In this document: positions 1 through 8,604 of the stretch, piece by piece
Layout of the letters: the number at the start of each line of letters is the position of its first letter
Numbering within the stretch: position 1 is the stretch's first letter
Assembly: GCF_030161395.1 (NCBI RefSeq)
Contig: NZ_BSST01000001.1
Span: 2,480,001-2,544,000 of the forward strand
Direction: 5' to 3'
DNA from: Thalassotalea insulae
GTDB lineage: Bacteria > Pseudomonadota > Gammaproteobacteria > Enterobacterales > Alteromonadaceae
Length of the DNA stretch: 64,000 bases
Made by a program: the position numbers and the translations under genes
Notes under the pieces: model-generated
The model's database searches: none
Told to the model about the DNA's origin: nothing
What the model saw: the letters and a program-made list of their open reading frames with translations, nothing else

Positions 1-59
1 GAGTATCCTAACGGGCTTTTCAACCGGTTAATTTTAAATTTTGAATAGGAGATGTGTTA

Positions 60-416
60 GTGGCCCGTATCGCTGGCATTAACATCCCTGATCGTAAACA
101 TGCAGTAATCGCCATTACTGCCATCTACGGTATCGGAGCTACACGTGCGAAAGCAATCTGTGCAGCAGCTGGTATCGCAGAAACTACTAAGATCAGTGAA
201 TTAGACGAAGCTCAGATTGATTTGCTTCGTGCAGAAGTGGATAAGTATACCGTTGAAGGTGACTTACGCCGTGAAGTTTCAATGAACATCAAGCGTCTGA
301 TGGACCTTGGCTGTTTCCGTGGTATTCGCCATCGTCGCAGTCTTCCTCTACGTGGTCAACGCACTAAAACTAATGCGCGCACCCGTAAAGGTCCTCGTAA
401 GCCGATTAAGAAGTAA
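60..416 (+). CDS. rpsM: 30S ribosomal protein S13
   Basis: Small-subunit ribosomal protein of the 30S head that contacts initiator/P-site tRNA and bridges to the 50S. The 118-residue product matches bacterial S13 end to end, from the N-terminal ARIAGINIPD to the basic C-terminal tail with GQRTKTNARTRKG. I chose the GTG at 60 because it gives the family N-terminus (M-ARIAG) and lies 7 nt after AGGAGA (47-52); the GTG at 54 would lie directly on that ribosome-binding site. It is the first complete gene of the alpha operon here; the upstream neighbour (probably rpmJ or secY) is outside the window. Followed by rpsK after 14 nt. Confidence 0.98.
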   Translation: MARIAGINIPDRKHAVIAITAIYGIGATRAKAICAAAGIAETTKISELDEAQIDLLRAEVDKYTVEGDLRREVSMNIKRLMDLGCFRGIRHRRSLPLRGQRTKTNARTRKGPRKPIKK

Positions 417-430
417 CGAGGGATTAGACA

Positions 431-820
431 ATGGCAAAAACTCCAGTTCGTACGCGTAAACGCGTAAAAAAACAAGTTGCTGATGGCATGGCTCATATCC
501 ATGCTTCTTTCAACAACACAATCGTAACTCTTACAGATCGTCAAGGTAACGCATTATCTTGGGCGACTGCTGGTGGTTCTGGTTTCCGTGGTTCACGTAA
601 ATCTACTCCATTTGCTGCGCAAGTAGCTGCAGAGCGTGCTGGTAAAGCTGCGCAAGAGTTTGGTTTGAAGAATATTGAAGTGTTCGTTAAAGGTCCAGGT
701 CCAGGTCGTGAATCTGCTATCCGTGCCTTAAATGCTGCTGGTTATAAAATCACCAACATTACTGACGTAACACCTATTCCTCATAATGGTTGTCGTCCTC
801 CTAAGAAACGTCGCGTTTAA
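431..820 (+). CDS. rpsK: 30S ribosomal protein S11
   Basis: Ribosomal protein of the 30S platform that binds 16S rRNA near the E and P sites and the mRNA exit region. The 129-residue length is normal. The glycine/proline-rich stretch VKGPGPGRESAIRAL and the terminus GCRPPKKRRV are diagnostic of S11. ATG start with GAGGGA at 418-423. It lies in the conserved order rpsM-rpsK-rpsD-rpoA-rplQ, so it is probably co-transcribed, and in relatives subject to translational feedback by S4 from the same operon. Nothing odd seen. Confidence 0.98.
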   Translation: MAKTPVRTRKRVKKQVADGMAHIHASFNNTIVTLTDRQGNALSWATAGGSGFRGSRKSTPFAAQVAAERAGKAAQEFGLKNIEVFVKGPGPGRESAIRALNAAGYKITNITDVTPIPHNGCRPPKKRRV

Positions 821-841
821 TAGGATAGTTGGAGAAAGAAA

Positions 842-1462
842 ATGGCTAGATATTTAGGTCCTAAATTAAAGCTTAGCCGCCGCGAAGGAACAGACTTGTT
901 CCTGAAAAGTGGTGTAAGAGCAATTGACACTAAATGTAAATTCGAAATGATCCCAGGTCAACACGGCGCACGTCGTGGTCGTTTGTCTGACTATGGTGTT
1001 CAACTTCGTGAGAAACAAAAAGTACGTCGTATTTATGGCGTATTAGAGAAGCAATTCCGTAACTACTATAAAGAAGCTGCGCGTTTAAAAGGTAATACAG
1101 GTGAAAACTTGTTGCAACTTTTAGAAAAACGTTTAGATAACGTTGTTTATCGCATGGGCTTTGCAAGTACTCGTGCTGAAGCACGCCAACTTGTAAGTCA
1201 CAAAGCTATCGTAGTGAATGGAAAAGTTGTTAATATTCCATCTTTCACTGTTAAGGCTGAAGATGTGGTATCAATTCGTGAAAAGTCTAAAACTCAAGCG
1301 CGTATTATTGCTGCTTTAGAATTAGCTGAACAACGTGAGAAACCAGTCTGGGTTGAAGTAGATAATAAGAAAATGGAAGGCGTATTTAAACGTATTCCAG
1401 ATCGTTCAGATTTATCTGCCGAAATTAATGAACAGTTGATAGTAGAACTTTACTCTAAGTAA
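842..1462 (+). CDS. rpsD: 30S ribosomal protein S4
   Basis: Primary 16S rRNA-binding protein that nucleates assembly of the 30S body. It starts MARYLGPKLKLSRREGTDLF, contains the S4 RNA-binding module (about residues 95-155, with RLDNVVYRMGFASTRAEARQ) and ends ELYSK, all as in the family; 206 residues is the usual length. In E. coli S4 is the translational repressor of the alpha operon, binding a pseudoknot at the rpsM start; that role is inferred here from the identical gene order, and I did not model a pseudoknot because the sequence upstream of rpsM is cut by the window. Confidence 0.98.
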   Translation: MARYLGPKLKLSRREGTDLFLKSGVRAIDTKCKFEMIPGQHGARRGRLSDYGVQLREKQKVRRIYGVLEKQFRNYYKEAARLKGNTGENLLQLLEKRLDNVVYRMGFASTRAEARQLVSHKAIVVNGKVVNIPSFTVKAEDVVSIREKSKTQARIIAALELAEQREKPVWVEVDNKKMEGVFKRIPDRSDLSAEINEQLIVELYSK

Positions 1463-1487
1463 AGTTGAACTTTAAGAGAGGACACAC

Positions 1488-2477
1488 ATGCAGGGTTCTG
1501 TAACCGAATTCCTAAGACCACGATTGGTTGATGTAGAAACTGTAAGCCCAACGCGCTCAAAAGTTACTTTGGAGCCGTTAGAGCGTGGTTTTGGTCACAC
1601 TTTAGGTAATGCCTTACGCCGTATTTTATTATCTTCAATGCCAGGTTGTGCTGTCACTGAAGTTGAGATTGACGGTGTATTACATGAGTACAGTAGTAAA
1701 GAAGGTGTGCAAGAAGACATCATTGAAATACTGTTAAACCTTAAAGGACTAGCTATTGGTTTAGAAGGCAAAAACGAAGCGGTTTTAACCTTAACTAAGT
1801 CTGGTGAAGGCCCTGTAACGGCAGCTGATATTCAACATGACGGAGATGTAGAAATTGCAAATCCAGAACATGTTATCTGTCACTTAACTGGTGACGGTGC
1901 TATCAGCATGCGTATTAAAGTTGAACTAGGACGTGGTTACGTTCCAGCATCAGCTCGTCGCGAAGCCGAGGAAGAAGATCGTGCAATTGGCCGTTTATTG
2001 GTAGATGCCTCTTTTAGCCCTGTTGTAAGAATCGCTTATGATGTTGATTCTGCACGTGTTGAACAACGTACAGATTTAGACAAATTAGTCTTAGATATGG
2101 AAACTAACGGTACGTTAGATCCGGAAGAAGCGATTCGTCGTGCTTCAACTATTCTAGCCGAACAGCTAGATGCATTTGTTGAATTACGTGATATTACGCA
2201 GGAAGAGCCGAAAGAAGAGAAACCTTTATTCGATCCTATTTTGCTTCGTCCAGTAGATGATCTCGAACTTACTGTTCGTTCAGCGAACTGTTTAAAAGCA
2301 GAAGCGATTCAATATATTGGTGATTTAGTACAGCGTGCAGAAGTTGAGCTTCTTAAAACACCTAACTTAGGTAAGAAGTCTTTAACTGAAATCAAAGACG
2401 TGTTAGCGTCTCGTGGCTTATCTCTAGGTATGCGCCTAGAAAACTGGCCACCTGAAAGCATTGCTGATAACGACTAA
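1488..2477 (+). CDS. rpoA: DNA-directed RNA polymerase subunit alpha
   Basis: Alpha subunit of RNA polymerase: the N-terminal domain (about 1-235) dimerises and scaffolds beta/beta', and the C-terminal domain (about 250-329) contacts UP elements and activators. Start MQGSVTEFLRPRLVDVE and the helix containing ERGFGHTLGNALRRILLSS are diagnostic; the CTD has the helix-hairpin segment NLGKKSLTEIKDVL. 329 residues matches the gammaproteobacterial norm. RBS GAGAGG lies just before the ATG. Its place between rpsD and rplQ is the standard alpha-operon order. Confidence 0.99.
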   Translation: MQGSVTEFLRPRLVDVETVSPTRSKVTLEPLERGFGHTLGNALRRILLSSMPGCAVTEVEIDGVLHEYSSKEGVQEDIIEILLNLKGLAIGLEGKNEAVLTLTKSGEGPVTAADIQHDGDVEIANPEHVICHLTGDGAISMRIKVELGRGYVPASARREAEEEDRAIGRLLVDASFSPVVRIAYDVDSARVEQRTDLDKLVLDMETNGTLDPEEAIRRASTILAEQLDAFVELRDITQEEPKEEKPLFDPILLRPVDDLELTVRSANCLKAEAIQYIGDLVQRAEVELLKTPNLGKKSLTEIKDVLASRGLSLGMRLENWPPESIADND

Positions 2478-2518
2478 GTCGGTCATCATTTTTTATTAGT
2501 AGAGATAAGGATTAACTT

Positions 2519-2926
2519 ATGCGTCATCGTAATAGCGGTCGCCAGTTAAACCGTAATAGCAGTCATCGCCAAGCGATGTTCCGCAATATGGCAAGTTCTT
2601 TAGTGAAGCACGGTGTGATTAAAACTACCGTAGCTAAAGCAAAAGAATTACGTCGCGTTGTTGAGCCATTAATTACTATGGCTAAAACCGACAGCGTAGC
2701 AAATCGTCGTTTGGCTTTTGCTCGCACCCGTGATCAAGAAGTAGTAGGTATTTTATTTAACGAACTTGGTGAACGTTACCAAGATCGTCCAGGTGGTTAC
2801 ACTCGCATCTTAAAATGCGGTTACCGTACTGGTGATAAAGCCCCTATGGCTTACGTTGAGCTTGTAGACCGTCCAGCAGTAGAAGAAGTAGCTGAAGAAG
2901 TTGAAGAAGCTAGCGAAGAAGCATAA
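2519..2926 (+). CDS. rplQ: 50S ribosomal protein L17
   Basis: Large-subunit protein near the peptide exit tunnel. It begins MRHRNSGRQLNRNSSHRQAM, the L17 signature, and contains GERYQDRPGGYTRI and the motif APMAYVELVDR. The 135-residue length includes an acidic tail rich in Glu/Val/Ala (last ~17 residues), a common variable extension. RBS AAGG at 2507-2510. Last gene of the alpha operon; a strong terminator follows within 25 nt. Confidence 0.98.
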   Translation: MRHRNSGRQLNRNSSHRQAMFRNMASSLVKHGVIKTTVAKAKELRRVVEPLITMAKTDSVANRRLAFARTRDQEVVGILFNELGERYQDRPGGYTRILKCGYRTGDKAPMAYVELVDRPAVEEVAEEVEEASEEA

Positions 2927-2948
2927 ATAACAAATGTTATTTAGTATG

Positions 2949-2976
2949 AAAACGGAGCATATGCTCCGTTTTTTTA
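2949..2976 (+). terminator. Rho-independent terminator of the alpha operon
   Basis: Perfect 20-base palindrome AACGGAGCAT/ATGCTCCGTT at 2951-2970 followed by an uninterrupted T tract (2969-2975), 22 nt after the rplQ stop. Confidence 0.95.
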
Positions 2977-3009
2977 TGGCTATAAATTACATCAGCATCA
3001 GCGTTCAAC

Positions 3010-3038
3010 TTGACCAATCAAGTAAATATTCGTATAAC
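3010..3038 (+). promoter_or_regulatory. Candidate sigma70 promoter of prkB
   Basis: TTGACC (3010-3015), a 17-base spacer and TATAAC (3033-3038) form a near-consensus -35/-10 pair between the alpha-operon terminator and the prkB start at 3068. Transcription would start about 20-25 nt before the ATG. Confidence 0.65.
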
Positions 3039-3067
3039 AATAGCTGATTATTTAACGAGTCGATTTT

Positions 3068-3973
3068 ATGTCATCGAGAAATCCCATTATTGCCGTTACC
3101 GGTTCATCTGGTGCAGGCACTTCTACGACCACCGAATCATTTGAGCATATATTTCGTACTCTCGATATTAATTCCGCTAAAGTTGAGGGAGATAGCTTTC
3201 ATCGTTATTCACGTCAGGAGATGGACTTAGAAAAGCGAAAAGCCCGAGAAGGTGGTCGGCGGATCAGCTACTTCGGTGATGAAGCTAACGACTTCGATGC
3301 GTTAGAAAAGCTGTTTTGCGATTATTCAGAAACCGGTAAAGGTAAGATGCGCCGTTATTTGCATACCTTTGACGAAGCTGTACCCTATAATCAGATGCCT
3401 GGTACATTTACTCCCTGGGAAGCGTTAGGTGAAGGTACTGATCTATTGTTCTATGAAGGTTTACATGGCGGAGTAGTGACGGAAAAGAATAATGTCGCTC
3501 AGCATGTTGATTTACTGATTGGCATGGTGCCAATTGTTAATCTGGAATGGATCCAAAAAATTATTCGAGATACTAACCAGCGAGGCCATAGCCGGGAAGC
3601 GGTAACTGCTAGTATCGTTAAAAGTATGGAAGATTATATTTCGTTTATTACGCCGCAGTTTTCTCGCACTCATATAAATTTTCAACGGGTACCAACCGTT
3701 GATACTTCCAATCCTTTTAGTGCTAAAGCCATTCCAAGCTTAGATGAAAGCTTTGTCGTTATTCGTTTCCGTGAAGCAACTAATGTAGATTTTCCTTATT
3801 ATTTGAGCATGATAGAAGGCGCTTTTATGTCGCGCGTCAATACCTTAGTGGTACCTGGCGGGAAAATGGGCTTAGCAATGGAATTGATTTTAACGCCATT
3901 GATCAAGCAGTTAATGGACAGAAAGCGCGAAGCGAATAAGCAGCTGGATTGGATGAGCGACTTACTGCCTTAA
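3068..3973 (+). CDS. prkB: Phosphoribulokinase-family protein PrkB
   Basis: P-loop kinase of the phosphoribulokinase/uridine kinase fold, of the type found in non-photosynthetic gammaproteobacteria (E. coli PrkB, about 290 residues; here 301). The Walker A loop GSSGAGTS is at residues 12-19, followed by the EGDSFHRY segment typical of the family. No RuBisCO or Calvin-cycle partner is present, so ribulose-5-phosphate is not assured as its substrate; the physiological role of PrkB in such organisms is unsettled. As in E. coli, an OsmC/YhfA gene is its neighbour, here convergent. Own promoter candidate upstream; the start codon has no strong SD. Confidence 0.9.
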   Translation: MSSRNPIIAVTGSSGAGTSTTTESFEHIFRTLDINSAKVEGDSFHRYSRQEMDLEKRKAREGGRRISYFGDEANDFDALEKLFCDYSETGKGKMRRYLHTFDEAVPYNQMPGTFTPWEALGEGTDLLFYEGLHGGVVTEKNNVAQHVDLLIGMVPIVNLEWIQKIIRDTNQRGHSREAVTASIVKSMEDYISFITPQFSRTHINFQRVPTVDTSNPFSAKAIPSLDESFVVIRFREATNVDFPYYLSMIEGAFMSRVNTLVVPGGKMGLAMELILTPLIKQLMDRKREANKQLDWMSDLLP

Positions 3974-4040
3974 ATGGTATATTGAACGAGTAGATAGTTA
4001 ATGCTACCACTCGTTAGCTAATTCAACATGCATGAAACTA

Positions 4041-4448
4041 TTACTTGTCTTCTTCTATTGAGAAGTCATGGGTAATATTTACTGCTTTGTTTAGCATCAG
4101 AGCCACAGAACAGTATTTATCTGCGGATAGCTCTACTGCTCTTTTGACATGCTTTTCGGCAATATCTGTACCTGTGATGACAAAATGTAAATGGATATCA
4201 GAAAAAAGTTTAGGAACACTATCGACACGATTACCGGATATTTCCACGCGGCAAGCTGAAATATTCTGCCGTGATTTTTGCAATATACTGACTACATCTA
4301 CTGATGAACAGCTGCCGAGTGAAATCAAGACGTTTTCTAATGGACTTGGTGCTAGCTTACCGCCGTTAGCATCTAATGTTATGGTGTGACCACTTTCTGA
4401 AAAACCAGCAAACATTTCGTCGCCGATCCATTTTACTTCTGCTTTCAT
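4041..4448 (-). CDS. OsmC family protein (YhfA-like)
   Basis: Small thiol-dependent peroxidase-like protein of the OsmC/Ohr superfamily, most similar to E. coli YhfA. Both conserved cysteines are present: Cys47 (in LGSCSSVDVV) and Cys113 (in DKYCSVALML). The family reduces organic hydroperoxides in characterised members; the substrate of the YhfA branch is not known to me. I chose the ATG at 4448 (MKAEVKWIG) because it matches the YhfA N-terminus and has an AGGGGG ribosome-binding site; the longer reading frame to 4496 adds 16 non-homologous residues. 135 residues. The prkB-yhfA neighbourhood is conserved from E. coli. Confidence 0.9.
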   Translation of the reverse strand: MKAEVKWIGDEMFAGFSESGHTITLDANGGKLAPSPLENVLISLGSCSSVDVVSILQKSRQNISACRVEISGNRVDSVPKLFSDIHLHFVITGTDIAEKHVKRAVELSADKYCSVALMLNKAVNITHDFSIEEDK

Positions 4449-4515
4449 AAATCCCCCTGTAAAAGAGACATGATAACTGAGATATTTAGCTGACACTAGA
4501 TAGTTAAGCTAATGC

Positions 4516-4869
4516 TTAGCTTAAAACGCCTGAATGTACTTCAGTATCAAAAAGATTTTTGATTAACAGAGCGAATTCTCTAATGAACGTCTTTTGCTCT
4601 TGTGTTGCGGGATTATTGACGACACCAGATAAGATTTCTTCTAAGTCATAAACGATAGCATCGACTTCTCGAATAATGATATTGCGTTGATTAAAAGTCA
4701 GCTGTTCATTTTGGCTACATACCATAATAATCTGTTCAGTTAACTCTTGTTCGATAACTTCCATAATCGATCTCTCGTTTAAGGAATGGCCTGCAGCGTT
4801 TTCAAACAAACTTAAATGCTCAGTTAAATATTCGATGATATGCACATAACCATCAGTGTCGGTAACCAT
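4516..4869 (-). CDS. Conserved hypothetical protein, probably DUF3802 family
   Basis: 117-residue acidic protein with no signal peptide or membrane segment. It begins MVTDTDGYVHIIEYLTEHLS and has the central segment REVDAIVYDLEEIL, which I recall from DUF3802 proteins of Vibrio, Shewanella and Pseudoalteromonas; that assignment is from memory. Predicted mainly helical. I start it at the ATG at 4869 with AAGG upstream; the frame is open to 4926 but the extra 19 residues look non-coding. It lies just upstream of the OsmC gene on the same strand, so the two may be co-transcribed. No function is known to me. Confidence 0.75.
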   Translation of the reverse strand: MVTDTDGYVHIIEYLTEHLSLFENAAGHSLNERSIMEVIEQELTEQIIMVCSQNEQLTFNQRNIIIREVDAIVYDLEEILSGVVNNPATQEQKTFIREFALLIKNLFDTEVHSGVLS

Positions 4870-4926
4870 AAACAACCTTTGTCTATTACAAGTAAGTTCA
4901 ATACTACTCTTACTATGGAAAAACAA

Positions 4927-5354
4927 TCAAGTTTTGTCTATTTATTCATAAAGATTGCAAGTTAATTGAAGAATAGCATTCATTCTAGGTAAAACAATAT
5001 TGAAATATTGCTTTTGCGATTTACACTTTTGTAACTCTTTAGTAATAAATATGTCTGCGTACCTGTGCTGTTAACCGAGTGAAAATTTGTTATTTATTGT
5101 ACGCTTTTAATTACATCCGAAATATGATTAACCAGTGGTTTTTAATTAATTTATTGTTTTACAAAAGGTTATGTCGCAAGCTTTCATTGATTGGTGTAGC
5201 AAGCTACTAAGGTATTTAATATGCAGAAAGCGCTTGAAAAATAATTTTAATCAGGCAGAATTGTATGCGGATGTTACTTGTTGTAACAATTGCACATATG
5301 TTAATGTCAAAATATAAAAATAAATAATTATATTAGTCCAGAGAGAAACATACT
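4927..5354. other. Intergenic region upstream of the Oar-like receptor
   Basis: 428 bases, AT-rich, without a convincing ORF. It must hold the divergent promoters of the DUF3802-like gene and the receptor. It contains the palindrome AAGCGCTT (5228-5235) and a 6-bp inverted repeat TGTTAC/GTAACA (5272-5277 and 5283-5288, 5-base gap), both possible protein-binding sites. Confidence 0.6.
5224..5240. promoter_or_regulatory. Candidate LacI-family-type operator
   Basis: GAAAGCGCTTGAA around the 8-base palindrome AAGCGCTT (5228-5235) resembles LacI-family operators, which centre on a CG flanked by inverted arms. It lies about 120 nt upstream of the Oar-like receptor start. The same 9-mer AAAGCGCTT occurs upstream of the second receptor (39635-39643). 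Binding by a regulator is inference. Confidence 0.35.
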
Positions 5355-8300
5355 ATGAGAAATAGATACGCAAAAACCTTCAAAAGGTCGATTGCTGCTG
5401 CTGCAGTATCTGCCGTTTTAGGTATGTCTACTGCATATGCAGAAGATATTAAAGGTAATGTTGTTGTAACAGACGGCACTATCGCTGGCGTTACAGTGAA
5501 AGCTGTTAACAAAGCAACAAATACTACTCGTACTGTAGACGTTAACGCAGATGGTTCTTACCGTCTTGCTAAACTTCCTACAGGTTCATATGAAGTAACC
5601 GTTTCTAAAGGTGATACGGTTTTAGCCAAAGAAACGATTCGTGTTTCTTTAGGTAATAACACGAACGCTGACTTTAGCGTTGAGTCTTCAGTAGAAGTTA
5701 TCAGTGTTACTGGTTCACGTGTTTCTATGGTTGATGTATCTTCTATGGATTCAGGTTTAACTATCGGTGAAGGTGATATCGATAGAATGCCAGTTGCTCG
5801 TAACTTAACGTCTGTTGCATTATTAGCACCAGGTGTTGTGTTAGGTGATAGCAAATTCTCCGGTGCGGGCGTTGGTTTCGCTTCATTCGGTGGTTCATCA
5901 GTATCAGAAAACTCGTGTTACATTAACGGTTTAGAAGTAACTAACACTCGTCAGGGTTTAGGTTGTGGTTCTGTACCGTTTGAATTCTATAACGAATTCC
6001 AAGTAAAAACTGGTGGTTATTCTGCTAAGTTTGGTCGTGCAACTGGTGGTGTAATCAACTCAAACACCAAAAGTGGTACTAACGATTGGGAATTTGCAGC
6101 AACAGCTACATTCCAACCTGACAGCTTAAGAGAAGAAGGCTCAGTATCTCGTCAAAATGGTGGTACAGGTCGTATTTTCCGTGATACCCGTTCAGACGTT
6201 GATGGTTCTACTGAATTTACTTTATCAGCAGCCGGTCCTATCATCGAAGATACGTTATTTATCTACGCGTTAGTTAACCCAAGAGATACAGAAAGAAGCT
6301 ACACTGATTTTAATGGTCGTGACCAAGAAAATGGTGTCTCTGAATTTCGTGAACGTAATTCAGACGGTTCAGATAACTTATTCTGGGGCGGTAAAATCGA
6401 CTGGGATATCAACGAAGATCACCGTTTAAGCTATTTTACTTATTCAAATGAAAACACAGCGATTGAAGACATTTATCGTTTTGATGGTCAAACAGGTAAG
6501 CGTGGCCATGATTTAATTGATCAATCAATTCGTGAGCGTGGTGGTAAAGCTTGGAGCCTAAGCTATACAGGTTATATCACAGATGAATTAGTTGTTAGTG
6601 CAATGACTGGTAACATCCGCACTGAGTACACTACTAATATCGCAAACCAAGAGTGTGCTTCAGTAGCTGATTCTCGTGATACTTCTAACCCAGCTCAAGG
6701 TTGTGGTTCTGGTGGTCGTATCGGCCAAAACTATGATGATAATGAACAAACACGTATTGATATCGAATATCAATTAGGTGATCACACTATTTCTGCCGGT
6801 TACGATTACCAAAAACGTTCATCAACTAACCGTATTGATAGAATGGCCGGTGATCACGCTTGGACTTATAACACTATCGCAGCTGATGGTAATTTAACTA
6901 GTAGTGGTATTAACTACACTAACACTACTGGTGCAGCGCATGATTACGTAGCTGACCGTATCTTTATTGGTGGTGGTGACTTCTACTCAGACTTAAAAGC
7001 TTACTATATCGAAGATAACTGGCAAATCACTGATAACTTATTGTTATCAATCGGTGGTCGTATCGATGAGTTTGACAGCTATGCTGTTGGTGGTGGCTTA
7101 TTAACGTCATTTAAAACAGACTTAGCACCGCGTTTAGGCTTTAGCTGGGATGTTAATGGTGACGGTGAGTCAAAACTTTACGGTACATTCGGTCACTACT
7201 ACTTACCGGTAGCAAACAATACTATCTATCGTGTTGGTTCTGGTATCAGTGATTCAACTGCTTACTATACGTTTGACAGCATAGATCCTGCAACGGGTAA
7301 CCCGGTTAACCCAACACCAATTACAGGTAATTTAGGTACTTCTACTTCAGTAAGTAGCCCGTCGATTGCACCTGCAAATGAAGTGTTCCAAGCAAAAGAA
7401 GCGGATCCATTCTCTAAGCAAGAGTTTATCTTAGGTTATGATCGTTCAATCAACGACAACTTATCTGTTTCAATTCGTGGTACTTACCGTACTATCTTAA
7501 GTGCATTAGATGATTACTGTGGTAAGTATTCTTACCCTCACTGTGTCATGTTAAACCCAGGTGAAGCATCAAGCTGGTATAAAGATGGTTTATACTGGAC
7601 TGGTTCTGCATGGACTGAAGACAGCAGCTGGGGTAATGTAGATGGCCAACCAGATCCTGGCTCATTACGTAAGCACACGAAAGAAGAAATCGGTTTACCT
7701 GAAGCGAAGAATGACTACTTAGCATGGCAATTAGGTGCTAAGTATAATCAAGACAACTTCCGTTTTGATTTCACTTATACTTGGTCACGCAGTACAGGTA
7801 ACTTCGAAGGTGGTGTTAAATCAGATATCGGTCAAGCTGATGCGGGTCTAACTCAAGACTTTGACTTTGCGGCATTGATGGATGGTGCTGATGGTTATCA
7901 AGCAAACGACCGTCGTCACGTATTCAAGTTCTTCGGTAGCTATGACTACAATGATGACTTAACATTCGGTATCAATGCGACATTAGCAAGTGGTAAGCCA
8001 TTAAATATCTATGGTAAAGGTCATCCAAGTGACGATCCTAACTTGTTCGGTGGTTGGGGTGATTTCTTCTATACTTACCACGGTTGTGATTTAACATTCG
8101 ACGCTGATGGTGAAGAAGAGTGCTTAAACGAGAACAAGAACTATACTAAGCACCCACGTGGTACAGCAGGTAGAACATCTTGGACATTCAACATCGACCT
8201 TTCTGCAAGCTATATGTTTGAAGTATCAGGTATCGACATGAGAGCATCAGTTGACGTATTCAACGTGTTAAACAGCCAACAAATCACTTCATTAAACGAA

Positions 8301-8405
8301 CATTATGAAGCAGGTTCTGAAGGTAGCTTTAACTCTTGGTACGGCGCTGCATACTCTTGGCAAGCACCACGTTACGTTCGTTTCGGTTTAGAAGCACGCT
8401 TCTAA
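5355..8405 (+). CDS. Oar-like TonB-dependent receptor with carboxypeptidase-regulatory domain
   Basis: Outer-membrane beta-barrel transporter or adhesin of the Oar-like branch. Signal peptide of about 29 residues (MRNRYAKTFKRSIAAAAVSA..., AYA cleavage), then a carboxypeptidase-regulatory-like (Ig-type) domain at about 32-112 (KAVNKATNTTRTVDVNADGS), the plug (about 115-245, with VEVISVTGSR and CYINGLEV), and a long barrel ending in the aromatic EARF typical of BamA substrates. 1016 residues is usual. Two Cys pairs in the extracellular regions may form disulfides. Oar-type receptors are linked to uptake of large substrates or to surface protein export; the substrate cannot be read from sequence. 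Monocistronic: a terminator follows immediately. Confidence 0.88.
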   Translation: MRNRYAKTFKRSIAAAAVSAVLGMSTAYAEDIKGNVVVTDGTIAGVTVKAVNKATNTTRTVDVNADGSYRLAKLPTGSYEVTVSKGDTVLAKETIRVSLGNNTNADFSVESSVEVISVTGSRVSMVDVSSMDSGLTIGEGDIDRMPVARNLTSVALLAPGVVLGDSKFSGAGVGFASFGGSSVSENSCYINGLEVTNTRQGLGCGSVPFEFYNEFQVKTGGYSAKFGRATGGVINSNTKSGTNDWEFAATATFQPDSLREEGSVSRQNGGTGRIFRDTRSDVDGSTEFTLSAAGPIIEDTLFIYALVNPRDTERSYTDFNGRDQENGVSEFRERNSDGSDNLFWGGKIDWDINEDHRLSYFTYSNENTAIEDIYRFDGQTGKRGHDLIDQSIRERGGKAWSLSYTGYITDELVVSAMTGNIRTEYTTNIANQECASVADSRDTSNPAQGCGSGGRIGQNYDDNEQTRIDIEYQLGDHTISAGYDYQKRSSTNRIDRMAGDHAWTYNTIAADGNLTSSGINYTNTTGAAHDYVADRIFIGGGDFYSDLKAYYIEDNWQITDNLLLSIGGRIDEFDSYAVGGGLLTSFKTDLAPRLGFSWDVNGDGESKLYGTFGHYYLPVANNTIYRVGSGISDSTAYYTFDSIDPATGNPVNPTPITGNLGTSTSVSSPSIAPANEVFQAKEADPFSKQEFILGYDRSINDNLSVSIRGTYRTILSALDDYCGKYSYPHCVMLNPGEASSWYKDGLYWTGSAWTEDSSWGNVDGQPDPGSLRKHTKEEIGLPEAKNDYLAWQLGAKYNQDNFRFDFTYTWSRSTGNFEGGVKSDIGQADAGLTQDFDFAALMDGADGYQANDRRHVFKFFGSYDYNDDLTFGINATLASGKPLNIYGKGHPSDDPNLFGGWGDFFYTYHGCDLTFDADGEEECLNENKNYTKHPRGTAGRTSWTFNIDLSASYMFEVSGIDMRASVDVFNVLNSQQITSLNEHYEAGSEGSFNSWYGAAYSWQAPRYVRFGLEARF

Positions 8406-8428
8406 GCTAAACCAACAGTAACTAATTG

Positions 8429-8456
8429 AAAAAGCCTGCATTATGCAGGCTTTTTT
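8429..8456 (+). terminator. Terminator of the Oar-like receptor gene
   Basis: AAAGCCTGCA (8431-8440), loop TTA, TGCAGGCTTT (8444-8453), then T residues; 25 nt after the stop. Confidence 0.92.
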
Positions 8457-8492
8457 ATATCTCTTCGAAAAGTTTGGTGAACTTAATAATAC

Positions 8493-8528
8493 AAAAGAGC
8501 CATTTAACTTAATTTGAATGGCTCTTTT
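8493..8528. terminator. Bidirectional hairpin between the receptor and hslO
   Basis: Perfect 12-bp stem AAAAGAGCCATT (8493-8504) / AATGGCTCTTTT (8517-8528) with a 12-base loop. The A/T ends give short U tracts in both directions, so it can terminate hslRO on the minus strand (hslO stops at 8605) and back up the receptor terminator. Confidence 0.7.
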
Positions 8529-8604
8529 AGTTTATTGGTTTATTTTGTTGCTTACTAAGTACTAAATAACGGTGTGTTGTATTAGATAGTGCTTGGGATT
8601 ACCA

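Noticed and set aside
4045..4389. 114-residue plus-strand ORF across the OsmC gene
   Set aside because: Antisense shadow of the YhfA-like gene, which has conserved cysteines and a strong RBS.
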